The translations under genes were made by a program, and so were the position numbers. This document shows, in pieces, positions 34,901-46,902 of a DNA stretch of 64,000 bases. The stretch is from Leucocoprinus leucothites (taxonomy: Eukaryota > Basidiomycota > Agaricomycetes > Agaricales > Agaricaceae), in contig JAACJO010000018.1 of the NCBI GenBank assembly GCA_013368445.1, positions 620,001-684,000 on the forward strand, given 5' to 3'. The number at the start of each line of letters is the position of its first letter. Positions within the stretch are counted from its first letter, which is position 1. Below the pieces are notes generated by a model. That model searched no databases and had not been told where the DNA came from. It saw only the letters and a list, made by a program, of their open reading frames with translations.

Positions 34901-37900
34901 TCCATTGTGTATGGATCTGAGGAAGTCACTGTCTTCCTCACCCAATCCATAGTCCAATTCAATGACCTCTACTTTGATGGGGTCATCACTATATTCTGTT
35001 GCAGCTATAGAGTGCTCATCATCTTCTGCTGTTTTATCAATTATTGCTGTTTCGGCAATAATAGACTCTACTTTATCCACATTCCTAAATTGAGGTCCCT
35101 CATTGTCCAGGACTTCTGTATGGGCTGCATGCAGATATGATTTTTTATTAGGGCACTCATTAGCATAATGAGGTCCCCCACAACTATAGCAAGATATATT
35201 TTTGCTCCCTGCCTTCTTTCCATTTGTCATTATCAGAGCTTGATTTGTGTTTTGGTTGGGTTTAGATGATCCAACCTTCAGATTTGTTTCTTTACTAGGT
35301 CTACTATTTGGTAGATGGTTGTTTGGAAATCGTTTTGATTTCAAGAAACAAAGCTCCTTTGATGAAATGGAAGTTTATCCATTGACAAACTTCCTTGGCA
35401 CGAGGGCAGTTGACTTGTGTTCCAAGCCTTTTGGATTCCAAGGTCTAGCATTGCACATTAATGGTTCAATGCTCTTACCATTGTTATGGGCTTTCTGATA
35501 GAAAGCTGTACTTTTCCATCTTGTTTCATATGATGAAGAGACAGAAATGTGATTGTTAAGGTAATGAAGGGAATGTAGTTAGATAGTGAATGATAGGTAA
35601 TGATAATAACAATAACAACCAATACTCCTAAACTCAATACAAGTTTGTGGGAGGTTAATCAGTAAAGAAAGAGGTTTTGTGAAAGCACAAAGATCAATAA
35701 TGATAGATAATGGGAGTTGTCTGTAGACTAGTTTTGTACTGGAATGTCCAGTTTGTGAAAGGTACTTCACAATCCTTGTTATGTGATGCTGCACAACTAC
35801 AAGTCCCTTAGAATGCAGAAGTATAATAGACTGGTATTCACGAATCATCACTTTTGCTAACACTTGGCACTATCACAATACAACTGACACTGACTAGCAC
35901 CACTCCTGGATACTAGATGCAATATACAGCTTATAAGTCTTTTCCAGACTTCTTCACACTCTGAACTTATATGAATCTTGCAGTGATGTTCTTTCTCAAA
36001 AGGTGTTTTCTGATTCTTTAATGGTCTATGACTGAAGGATGCTCAATACACTTTTTACTACTCACTCAGATATGTTGTGTGGAACAGTCTCTAAGCATAG
36101 CCTTAGCAGGTCAGATTCCTTGCTAGACTATATCCTCAAGAAAGGTTTATATTGGTTTTGCAAAAGTACTAAAGGAGTAATTACATGGATGACACATATA
36201 CAATTGTTGATAATAAAAGGAGATTCATTGAAAGGTTGTCCAATAGGAGTATCTCTGGGTTTTCTTTGGGGTTTAAGTGCTGACACATCCTTTTGCAAAG
36301 GTGTGCTTACCCCTGCCCATCTGATATCATGAGATCTTTGTCACTGCTGATTGCTGTCTTGTTCTGTGAAAGCTTGTTCCTGACTGTAACAATGGCTACT
36401 AGTCAGTAGTCAAGTGCTGACATGCCCTGTTAGTTTCCACTAATCTGGTTCTACAGTCAAGTGGGTCATTCAATGCCTATGTGGAATTTCTCTGTCTTTT
36501 GTGAAAGGGTATAATTCTGCTGTAGCAATATTGGAATGATAGAACTTCTGTGAATGTGCATAAGTGCCTGTCTGAATCAGAAGGCTAAGCCTTTGATCTC
36601 CAATTAGTTAGTCTGTCATTGTTCTTTTGAGAAAGACTTTGACCAGATCAATACCCAGGTTACAGGCTAAGATCACAAAGAGTCATAGGGTACACATCCT
36701 GACCATGTTTACTAAGTCTTGACATCATCCCATAGCCTCTTGCTACTCTTGATCATTAATGGTTGTTCTGCAAATGTGTGTATTATACTAGGGTCTTGCA
36801 GTAGGGTTCCTTAATGTCTATACAGTCACCCAATATATTGACTATATCATCAAAATTAATAATTTCAAGGCTAATGCCATTTGGGCTATAACAACAAGAT
36901 GGCATACAACATGAACTCTTCTAATGAATGGACTTCTGGGGATAGTCCATTATAGAATAGCATTTCCATTTCATGTCCTGAGGTATTCCTTCTAGGAATA
37001 CTTCCACTAGCATATAATCATCAGGATGCAGTCATACACTGTGCACTGTCCATAATGGCATTATAGTATCCTTGGACTCCTATGCAGGAGTTGTAACAGA
37101 TTCTCTTGAGGCCCTCTTGGGCATTATGCATGATTGTTGGCAGTATGAAGCAATCATACAAAGCACAGATCACCCCTTCAAATGTCCAGTGTATTTTAGT
37201 ATGGTTGACATTTATAACATGTTGTATATACATTTTCTTGGCCTCTCCACCTAGATGGTATTGGAGGGTCAATAAGTGGAGCCTGTCTCTAGCAGGCTCA
37301 GTCCCTCCTAGACCCTTCAAAGAGAGGTCTACACAGACAGCTGACACAAAGTTTTCAAGATCACTAAACTTCGAGCTCCCCCAATAAGTCTCTATTGCCT
37401 TATCACTAGGAAGTTTATTATTTGACAGCTTATAGTCTGTTGGAAATAGGAATGATTGATATAAATACTCTCATATGATCAATTTTAATCATTTGTGCAT
37501 CTGAGAGTTATTTGATTTTAGAGTCTGATTGACTCCAGGAGACTGAACAGCCATGGGTCATTCAGTTATTAAAGAATATCCTCTTTTCCTTTGTATGTTT
37601 GGAGTGTACACCTTGCTTGGCTCTGGAGATAGCTGTCTGCCAACTCATACCATTGGGGGAGTATTTTTAATCCCTGATTTGTTGATAATCAACTGTAAAG
37701 TTGACTGTCTCAGCCTTATTGGCTTTTTCCCTTTGTTATCTGTGGTAGGTTTCAATCTACCATGGTTGATAGGTTTAACACCATTGAACTCAATCCCTTG
37801 GTCTGGAATTTCAGAGGACCCCTTAGTATGGAGGTCCTTGTTTTGCATCCTCTGGTAGCTCACATGATGGCCAAGTTCATACTGCTGCTCTTGACAATAG

Positions 37901-38932
37901 GCTCTTTGTCTACTAACTTTGACAAAGGGGTTTGACAGGGAAATTAGGTGAGGGGATGGGTCCTCCTCATCATCATCAACCTTGTCATTGTTGTTGAATC
38001 TGGCAGAGTACTTGGAAGTACTCTGTGCTACTCAAGGTGTGGGTTGAGCAGGCATTTGTTGAGGAACCCTCTGATTCAAGAGAGTTATTACTGCCATTTG
38101 TTGTTTAACCTGTTTGGCATACAACACATCAGATTCATCCCAATTTTGAGGTTGGAATACCATGGTTAGCTCATGAGCTAATGTGATATTGTCAATTGTT
38201 TCCTTCTGTGGGAGTACACTCTTGTACTCAGATCTATGCTCCAAGTCTTCTGCAAACGGCATGTCCCCTTTGCCAGTAGGTGCATAGTTTGGTAATCCAT
38301 GTACCTCTGGTGTGGTAGTGTATTCCTGGAACATATGAGTAGGAATCTGGTGGTATACCAGATTCATAGGGGTGGAAGGACATTCACCTTCATCTGATTC
38401 TTGATCACTTGCATCCTCTTTTAAGCAGATGTATTTGTATACCAATTTTTGTATGTTGTATACAACTACAAAGTCATACACAGATTTTTTCACACCTCCT
38501 TTAGAGGCATTACCTCCCAACACCTCTGATGCAATCTCCTCTGTGTAGTCAAGGAGTTCATTTCTGCAGTGTGACAGTATTTGGGTGGCCTCAAATATGA
38601 GGTCTACCTTTTTGCTTGCACTATATAGGTTGTTTCCTATGATGGAATCAACTTCTGAGAGAGTTAATCCCTCAGTGCTCACTTCATTGTTTCCATCATA
38701 TCTTCAATGCAATGGTTGGGCTCCAACAGGCCTGGGTTCACCCCTCTAATGGGTGTTTTGGTTGGATGACTCAGTGCCATCAGTTCCTTGCTGCTGATGT
38801 CCAGATTGCTGGTCTTCTCTACCAGTGATGCCAGATCAGCAGGCATTGGCAGTTTGATGAGGTGGCTGGGATGAGTTCCCAGCCTCAGCATTGGGTTGAT
38901 TTGTGCCCATGTTGCCACCAGAAGCCATTGTT
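34900..38932 (-). pseudogene. gag: Element F Gag, split by an insertion
   Basis: The N-terminal part (38918-37021) includes helical capsid sequence such as WTFEGVICALYDCFILPTIM and the following VFLEGIPQDM/FYNGLSPEVHSLEEF segment near 36,930. The frame is then lost at 36,892 and resumes near 35,510 with FYQKAHNNGKSIEPLMC. The zinc knuckle CYSCGGPHYANEC lies near 35,190. Stops and frameshifts are frequent. Confidence 0.8.
35570..36892 (-). other. Insertion in element F gag, derived from the 3' flank of an Spt5-like locus
   Basis: The first 119 bp (36892-36774) match the 3' end of the Spt5-like gene at 11311-11429. The remaining ~1.2 kb has no recognised gene and no clear terminal repeats. It interrupts gag between the capsid C-terminal helix region and the linker before the zinc knuckle. 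Boundaries are approximate. Confidence 0.55.
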
Positions 38933-39092
38933 GAGTCTTTTTATAGATAGCATTTGTACATGTTAGTTTATCACCATGTTCAACTTGTTAAGGTTGAACT
39001 AAAAAAGTGTAAAGTTGTGCTTTATGTTGAGAACAGTGATCTTAGGGTTCACACCAAATAGTTCAGACCCTTTTATAGGTGACTACATGGTA

Positions 39093-40684
39093 CAGTGGCT
39101 CAAAAAACTGTCCTAATGTTTTCGCATTTTGGACATATTTGCTAATACCAGGGCAGATATATGGCCTAGCATCCTGAAAATATTCACACAGGTACCTTGA
39201 CATATTGGGAGCATATATTCCCATGATCACATGACCTTGTACATCAATGAATTATTAATGAATTATTGAAAATATCTACTCATTGGGACAGTTTTTTGAC
39301 CCCCTGTTATCTATCTACTCAATACTTTGTATGACCTCCTCTTGCCCTGATAACTGCCTCAATCCTTCTGGGCATGCTTTCTATCAGCCTTTGGCACCTT
39401 TCTGCTGGAATATTATTCCACTCCTCTACTAGCCTCTCCCACAATTCAAATACTCCCTTGGGTGGTCTTTCATATGCCTTCAGCTGGTCCTTCAGGTAGG
39501 TCCAGAGGTGTTCAATGGGATTTAGGTCAGGGGATTGTGAAGGCCATGATAGAACTCGAATGTTGTTGTCTACAAATCATTGTTGTCCCAGTTTTGAGGT
39601 GTGTTTTGGGTCATTATCCTGCTGGAATATCCTCTCCTCCTCCTCCATCTCCAACTTTTCAAAGCTTTCCACCACCCTATTGTCCAAAATCTCGCAGTAT
39701 TGCACTGCATCCATATTCCCTTGAACCTCTATCAGCTTTCCTACCCCATTCCACCCCATACACCCCCACACCATCATGTTACCACCTCCTCCATGTTTGA
39801 CAGTAGCGAGAGTAGTCCTATCTGACAGTGGTTCTCCCCTCTCCTTCCAGGTATACACCTTTCCATCTGACCCAATCCTGTTGATCTTTGTTTCATCTGT
39901 CCACAACACCCTCTTCCAGTCCTCCACTGTCCAATTCCTATGTTCATGTGCAAAGTCAAGGCATTCCTCACAATGTCACTTTTGAGTAGAGGTCATTTGA
40001 TCTTGGTTACAGAGAAAAATCCATTGTCCTGAAGGGCATCTCTGACAGTTTGGGGTGTGGCAGGGTCAGACAGAGTAGAGTTAATGAAATTTATAGCCTG
40101 GACAGCATTGACTAGCTTTCCAGAGGTTATTTGGTGAATTATTGCTTTTTTATCACAAGGAGAAAGCTTGGAAGGATGTCCTCCCTTGTTGTTTTCCTTG
40201 TCCCCATCAACTTCTTTCTTGATCCTCCCAACAGTAGACTTGCCTAGACCAGTGTTATGTTCAATCTGGTGCAAGGAGTAGCCATCTTTGAAAAGAGAAG
40301 TGATTTAAGAGTATTGGGTAGAGGAGATAGCTCTCATGATGTAGTGGCAGGAAGAAAGACAGTTGTAACCATCTCAACATGTCAACCAAGGTCACATGAT
40401 GTTGTTTATTGCTCCCATGCCTGCCCTGATGCTCCCCTGGCATGTTACAAGGTGGATACTAGGAGGCTGACAGGGGGTCAAAAAACTGTCCCAATGAGTA
40501 GATATTTTCGATAATTCATTAATAATCCATTGATGTACAAGGTCATGTGATCATGGGAATATATGCTCCCAATATGTCAAGGTACCTGTGTGAATATTTT
40601 CAGGATGCTAGGCCATATATCTGCCCTGGTATTAGCAAATATGTCCAAAATGCGAAAACATTGGGACAGTTTTTTGAGCCACTG
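39093..40684 (-). mobile_element. Tc1/mariner-type transposon with ~213-bp terminal inverted repeats
   Basis: Ends are CAGTGGCTCAAAAAACTG in inverted orientation, flanked by a TA target duplication at 39091-39092 and 40685-40686. The arms 39093-39305 and 40472-40684 are nearly identical. Within each arm the outer motif GGCTCAAAAAACTGTCC recurs in inverted form at the inner edge, as GGGACAGTTTTTTGACCCC. The transposase gene lies between the arms on the minus strand. Confidence 0.95.
39319..40312 (-). pseudogene. Tc1-like DDE transposase, disrupted
   Basis: The N-terminal helix-turn-helix part reads QIEHNTGLGKSTVGRIKKE and a second DNA-binding half follows to FFSVTKIK. The catalytic part has VLWTDETKIN (first Asp), IFQQDNDPKHTSK (second Asp) and SPDLNPIEHLW (Glu), the Tc1 pattern with about 34 residues between the second Asp and Glu. 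A TGA at a former CGA and a one-base deletion near 39,995 separate the two halves, and another stop precedes FVDNNIRVLSWPSQ. Activity is unlikely from this copy. Confidence 0.9.
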
Positions 40685-40796
40685 TATAAACAAGAAAGAT
40701 CAGTTGCTTAATAAGCAACTGTACAGGTGGATATAACAGAATTATCACATAATGTGATCAAGTCGTTACAAAACACATACAAACATAAATGTGAGT

Positions 40797-40977
40797 CATT
40801 GATTAATGACCCAGATTATAGAGAGATCATAAGAGGTTAGTCCAGTATGAACCAGACTACAATGTCCATAGTGTAGACTCCTCACACATTGATTAATGAC
40901 CTGGATGAGAGAGAGAGATCATAAGAAGGTAGTCTGGTATGAACCAGACTACAATGTCCATCATGTAGACTCCTTAC
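40797..40977. repeat. Two tandem copies of a ~90-bp unit
   Basis: CATTGATTAATGACC begins at 40797 and again at 40887. Each unit ends in a GTAGACTCCT(C/T)ACA motif and contains GAACCAGACTACAATGTCC. The copies differ by a handful of substitutions. Function unknown. Confidence 0.8.
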
Positions 40978-41200
40978 ATGATGATAGGCATGCAATTTTG
41001 CATGAAAGTCTCAGGGAATGACCAGGAGCCTGCAATAGTTGGGGTGGAAGGGGCTGAGGAGACTTCCATGCAATCTTAGTAATGTTGCCTCACAAATATG
41101 CAAACAAACTTACCACCATCCTAGTATCCTGTTTAGTGACAATCACAGGTGATCTGATCTCTATTGCTCCAAATGTATCATCATCCACAGTGGGCAGGAT

Positions 41201-41966
41201 CTAAGGCAGGTTCCACTGCAAAGGGGACAATGGTTGAGTAGACAGAGGTGGTGCAAAACTTGATCCCCAATCACTAGAGCTCGATTGTGATGGTTGACTC
41301 AAGAGAGGCACTGTTATCTTTTGTTTTTTCAATACTGTCACTCTGATTGGCAATGAGCTCACCCCTTGACTAGAGGTCTCCTTTTTCAGATCATCCTGTG
41401 GATCATAACACCCCTTCTTTGCTTGCACACAATATGTACATTTCCCTAATCCACACTGTGACTTATACTCCTGCTATCCAGTGTTGCATTGTGAATATGT
41501 CTTGTAACTCTTTCAGAAATGCAGCCCATTGGTCAGATTCTGCTGACAGGCACCATTCTTCTTCCAAGCAAAGCTTGATCTGGTCCTACTTGGCATTGTG
41601 ACAGGAACAGATACATGATCCATTACCTTGTGCAATCCTGACATTGATGCCCTTGTCAGCACTCTCCTCTTACCCTTCATCAACTCCTCCTCCTCATCAT
41701 CATTGCTTCAGACCTTCTGTTGCAATCTAGTGGTCCTTCATATTGCTGTAGGAGCTGGATTCATTGTCACATGGTTACTGGGTTGACTCATCATTATTTC
41801 CAACACAGTAGCTATCACTGGCCATACATTTGTTCTCTGTTTGATGTTCTGATGTTGAATCTCTGCCATGAGTTTGTTGTTGGTCATTGCACTTAGGTTG
41901 GGAGTTTTCTTTGAGAAGTGGAGAGCTATGGTGGTAAGAGGTAAGATGATCTTGACAAGAAATCAA
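41201..41966 (-). pseudogene. Reversed Cys-rich ORF near the 3' end of element G
   Basis: Minus-strand frames 41966-41775, 41764-41430 and 41428-41201 make up a broken protein that starts just inside the polypurine tract. It contains an acidic run (NDDEEEELMKGKRR), a Cys cluster (CGLGKCTYCVQAKKGC) and a Ser/Pro tail. Stops lie at former Arg or Trp codons. Its place and direction match the reversed ORF of element B, although the sequences are not closely alike. Product unknown. Confidence 0.45.
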
Positions 41967-41990
41967 GGATTAGTAAGTCCTTGAGGGCTC

Positions 41991-42097
41991 AGTCCTAAAG
42001 GGGGAACACTGTTACAATCTGTGATTGCCACCTCTCCAATTCAATCTCCAACTATTCTTTCAACTTCTAATTCCCACAATTTTTATTATCTACTTTT
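41991..42097 (+). repeat. Polypurine tract and 3' LTR start of element G
   Basis: GGGCTCAGTCCTAAAGGGGG closely resembles the tract before the 3' LTR of element B, and TGTTACAATCTG at 42010 would be the LTR start. The LTR is interrupted at 42097 by a solo LTR of another family. Its right end, beyond 42611, was not found. Confidence 0.55.
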
Positions 42098-42606
42098 TGT
42101 TATAGTGATGCCAGCCCAGTCCTAAGCTGGGACAATAAGTATCAGATTGATCTTATCAAAGGGAACTCCTTCTCAGTAAGCAACAAAGTCATTTACAAGT
42201 CAGAGTTTATAATACAGTGATTATAGAGTTAAGACTTTAGTAATCAAGATCTTAAAGCTTAGGTTCAATTAGACTTTGTGTAGATAAAGACTTGTATTGA
42301 GTCTCCACCTAACCAAGTAGAAACAATGTTTCTCTTTGGTAGATGTCAATGGCTTATATATGATACAAGTCTATATCTAATATTAACTAGGGCTAAGGGC
42401 TTCTAATGAAAGAAGAGAAAGCTGTATGCTAATTAAAAACAAGTTATAATGAGTCATAACAAGACAAGGTAAACAAGTCAAAACAAGATAGAAAAATACA
42501 AGAACAAATAAAGTAAGAACATAATTGTGATATTACTTATGTAAAGCTAATATCAACTTTGTATTGTAAAGGAAACAAATGCTAGATATAATCAATATAC
42601 ATAACA
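42098..42606 (-). repeat. Solo LTR, element D family, with internal deletion
   Basis: TGTTATAGTGATGCC to ATATACATAACA, flanked by a perfect CTTTT target duplication (42093-42097 and 42607-42611). About 150 bp is missing near 42,430 relative to the 662-664-bp copies. It is CpG-depleted and hence old. Confidence 0.93.
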
Positions 42607-42611
42607 CTTTT

Positions 42612-42879
42612 TCTATAAATATTTTGCAGTTGTTCCTGCTCATCATTCTATCCCCTTTTTCATTTGCCCTCATATTCATTTCCACTATTCCATTTCTATT
42701 TGTTGTTCTCCATTGCATTGTGTCCATTGTTGTCTATTTATCTTTTGTTTATCTGTTTATTTGTTTATCATTGTATTGTGAGTTTCACAATATTTACATG
42801 TTATTTGTCTGATTTTGCATTATCTTAAATATGTTGCTACTAGCTCATGTATTACCCATTCTGAATATTGACTAAGATT
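42612..42879. other. AT-rich, probably remainder of the element G LTR
   Basis: Pyrimidine- and T-rich sequence with no gene; likely continues the interrupted LTR but no end motif could be fixed. Confidence 0.35.
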
Positions 42880-44835
42880 CTACTCTGACTCTCTGTCCAT
42901 TATTCCTTCAGTGTTGAATTCCAATTTGCACTGCCTGTCATCTTCTTTGTAGACCAAATCAGTCAACATGATATTAGAAAGGCATAGTACATATACTGAA
43001 GCCAATGACCAATCTCTTTGTAACTTTTGTACACTTAGTAAGCACCAGTAATTCACAAATCTTGACAATATCCCAGTATAGAGATGTGTTTGAAGCAGGA
43101 TCTCTTGTAGTTCTCCTAACACTGCATCACTGAGGGCACTGCAATTGTTATCTGGACAATTGTTATCTGGGTTGTTATTATCTCTACAATATCAGAGTTG
43201 CTCCTCTGGCTCATAAACATAAATCTGGGCATATCTGGGATTCTTATTTTTGAGATGGCAGAGAGTTCCCATGAGATGGTGGAGTTTGCCCTGGATTTTG
43301 AAACTATATGGGCCAGTACTGTGAGTAACAGATTGGTCAATCTTGACCCCCACTGATGTCATGGCAAAGGTTGCATTGTAGCAGCAGATATTGTTGAAAA
43401 ATTCCTGTGACTCTGGCCATATTCTCCTCATATACTGACTAAGTGTGTTGTTGTGGTCTAGTGGATGAAATGGTTGTAATGCAATTTGCCCTTGCAAGCA
43501 ACAAACACCAAATAGGATATTACAGTGAGTTGATCTTGTCAACTTCTCACTGTCAAAGTGGAGAGCCTGGCAATGTCCACACATCACATTCATTGGGCCT
43601 AAGTAATGAGGAAGGCCAGGGCCCTCTTGAATAATTGGTTGAGCAGCAGGAGGAAGTGGTTGGTTGTGGGGTGGAGGTGGTGCCTCTTCATTCTGATACA
43701 AATATTAGTAGATATATTAAATTTCTAATTTATATTCATATCTGTCTCTGATTCTCTCCTTAGTTCTCCTCATTTTCTTCCTCATTCTCTTCATACTTAT
43801 ATATATATAAATATGTTAGTAAATGCACTGAATATCTAATCATATACATACCTCTCTCTGATTATCCTCATTTCTATTCCCATTTCTATAATTCTCAACA
43901 TTTTGTTCCTAATTATATTTGAGTATTAACAAAAAAATAAACAATTTAGCACTGACCTGAGGTGCCTGAGCCAAATTCTGTTCCATATGATAATCTAGTT
44001 CTTCATCCTGAGCTTTATCAGGCCCATCAAAGTCTAGAGCATCTGGATCCTCAAGTCTCCATTGCTCTATTATTTGATTGATTGCTGCTAGATGCTCCAG
44101 CTTAGCTTGCTCCTCAAGTCACTCTTGTAACTCAATATGCTCTTGTGCAACTCTCTCTCATCTCACTCTTTCCTCTTCCAACAGCCTTTGATGTGCCTCT
44201 GCTATCCTAATATTCTCCTCTCTTCTATGCTGCTCCTCTTTCTCATGTTCCCTAATTAACCTCACCTCAGCCTCTCTTAGCATTTGTGCATGCTCTCTTT
44301 GTTCCTCCTCCCTTTCCTCAACTTCTCATCTTAGCTGCTGCTCTAGCACAATCAACCTATTATTCTCTGGTAATGGCACAGGATCTCCTCTACCCCTACC
44401 TCTGCCCCTACCCCTACCTCCTCTATAGTATAAAACAGGAGCAGGTAGTATATTCTGTGGGAGTGTATTTTCAAGTAGTCTATCCCAGCCTGCAGGTAAT
44501 ACAGTTGGTGGGGGAATTTTGGTAGGAGGAGCAGGGGGGTTAGGATGTGCTCTAGGTGCATTGAGATGAGGAGAGATATAGGGTTGAGGAATTTGAGGGG
44601 CCAGTACAGGTCCAAGATTAGGAGGCTGCAGAAGAGCAGGGGTGGGTGAGTTAGGACATCAATGTGCTGGAAGTGGTGGTGGTCTCTCATTTGCAATATG
44701 TTCTCAGTGTGCCTCAGGACTTGTCATTTGGTGCTGTTCATGCTCCTCAGCACATCCAACCTGACATTGTTGCTCAGGAGTAGTAGGAGAAGGGGGAGGA
44801 TTCCTATAAGTGGCATTTCTTGTTATAGGCTCCTA
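42880..44835 (-). pseudogene. Helitron protein, N-terminal part, truncated
   Basis: The 43701-43192 frame has the Cys/His region that precedes the Helitron Rep domain (MNVMCGHCQALHFDSEKL, then FGVCCLQGQIALQPF and TFAMTSVGVKIDQSV). It continues to AVLGELQEILLQTHLYTG and is lost near 42,880, before Rep or helicase motifs. Upstream, after candidate short introns, lie an acidic segment, a long charged coiled coil (44,340-44,050), an RG box (YYRGGRGRGRGRGRG near 44,410) and a Pro-rich N-terminus. Several TGA codons occur. This is a decayed fragment of a rolling-circle transposon gene. Confidence 0.78.
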
Positions 44836-45746
44836 TGATACTGAAATCTGGATGTGACTTACATAGTAATAAAATTTGCAGTGGCTCTGCAAGATTGCAA
44901 ATAGGAGCAAAGTAACCCAATATATAGCTACCAAGCCCACTTAGGCTGAATAAATGAGAAATTGGTGTTAGCAGCAGCAGTTGATAGTGGAGAGTGTCAA
45001 GGGCTAGCTAAACCCCTCTAGAATTTCTTGATGCACTAACCAATCTCCCTGCACACTATGGACAGAAAGAGGCTCCAGAGACAACTGGCAAACAACTCAA
45101 TTGATTGAGAAAGCCAGGGAATAGGAGCTTTACTGCCCTTCACCTTGATCTTCACTTTTCCCCCAAGTACACTCAGGAATCACACACTAAGCACACTCTC
45201 ACTCCAGATTCATTATTAGCCAATAACAACACATATGTCACTAATTAATTACTCATTTTAGAGTGCAGGAGGAGCCTCGATAGAAAAATCCAGAAAAGTA
45301 AAATTGATAGTTGATGGACTAAATAGATATATATTAGACTTGGTTAATGCTTATCTTCGGTAATCTCACCCTCAGGCCACTCAGAGCCTCAAACCCTCAC
45401 AAAGCGAAATTTCTAGCTTAGAAACAGATGTACAGAGACAGAGAGATGAGGGAAGGAAGAATAGAGGCACACAGCCACCCAGCAGTCTCTAGCACACATT
45501 ATAAGGCCAAAAGTTGATGGGACACACAGTATCTGGCTGGGGGTGCCACTTCATCAGTGACACTCCTATTCTGAGATGCAAAAAAGTGCCCATGCACTCA
45601 AAAGATGCCAATGCATACATAAAGCACTCACAAACACTGATATTATGGGCACTGAAGCTTACTAATTATGACTAAGCTTGACAAAATCTGAGTCAGCACC
45701 TATTTTTTCCCACATGATTTCTGGTAATTTATTAACAAGGTTGTTC
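44836..45746. other. No gene recognised
   Basis: CpG-poor sequence without long frames or recognised repeats, between the Helitron remnant and the outer retrotransposon LTR. Confidence 0.4.
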
Positions 45747-46386
45747 TGTTATGTATATTGATTATATCTAGCATTTGTTCCATCTACAATATGAAGTCGA
45801 TATTAGCTTTACTTAAGTAATATTGCAATTATGTTTTCATCTTATTTGTCCTTGTATTTTCTAGTTTGTTTTAACTTATTTACTTTGTCTCATTATGACT
45901 TGTTTGGTTTTGTTTACATTTTGATGACATGTGATTATTAAATATAGCTGCACTATATTTGGACTTACCTTGTGATCGATCAGATGATCAAAGAAGAACT
46001 TCTAAAGCTTCTTTGACAGATCGCATCTTATATAGTTTAATTAGCATTAAGAAAGCTGTACACTTCTCTTCTTTCATTAGAAGCCCTTAGCCCTAGTTAA
46101 TATTAGATACAGACTTGTATCATATATAAGTTGTCAACATCTACCAAGGAGAAACATTGTTTTTACTTGGTTAGGTGGAGACTCAATATGAGCCTTTATC
46201 TATACAAAGTTGAATTGAACTTAAGCTCTAAGATCTCAATTACTGAAGTCTTTACTATTATAATTGCCATATTATAACTCTGACTTAGTAAACAACTTTG
46301 TTGCTTACCAAGAAGGAGTCCCCTTTGATAAGATCAACCCAATACTTATTGCGCCAGCTTAGGACCAGGCCAGCATCACTATAACA
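45747..46386 (+). repeat. 5' LTR of element C/E (640 bp)
   Basis: TGTTATGTATATTG to ATCACTATAACA, reverse complement of the D-type LTRs as listed on the plus strand. Few CpGs remain. The adjoining TTAAGTAGAAACAAT is the decayed form of the D primer-binding region. Confidence 0.95.
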
Positions 46387-46902
46387 TTAAGTAGAAACAA
46401 TCCTTCTCTGTTAGCACAGAGCCGTTACTTTGCCTAGTAACCCAACAATGTTTCAAACACTGTTGATTTGGGTTATTGTGGTTATCGCACAAGCTGACCC
46501 AAAACTATTGTGCATAACAATGAAGAGAGGGTCGACACACATTGCCAACTAGTGGAATAGTTGAGGATCACTCTTATTGATCTGAGCGATTACCTATGCT
46601 CTTAAAACATTTGGAGGCTTGTGAGAGCTAAGGTCATTGTACCTGAATCTCAAATAAGATACCAGACCTGAGGGTAGATACTTGGAAGGGAGAAATTTGC
46701 CAGAAGAATAGGCATATCTCTAAAAAATACCAGACCCAAGGGTAAATACTCAGAAGACAGTTTATCTGTTGAAATTCTTAAGAGACTATAAATACACAGT
46801 CCTAGTGACTATAAAGGTGAGTCCAAAGCAACTATAAACTAATTTTCCAATCACGGCAGAATCAAACTGTGTCTCCCTAGGCACCCATAAACATAGTCTA
46901 CA

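Larger units (their letters stand above)
30480..40796 (-). mobile_element. Element F: decayed chromodomain Ty3/gypsy element
   Basis: On the minus strand gag starts near 38926 and pol ends with a chromodomain near 30545. It is almost free of CpG and full of stops. I could not identify its LTRs. A 1.3-kb insertion splits gag (35570-36892) and a Tc1 element (39093-40684) sits in its leader or beyond. The right boundary is an estimate. Confidence 0.7.
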
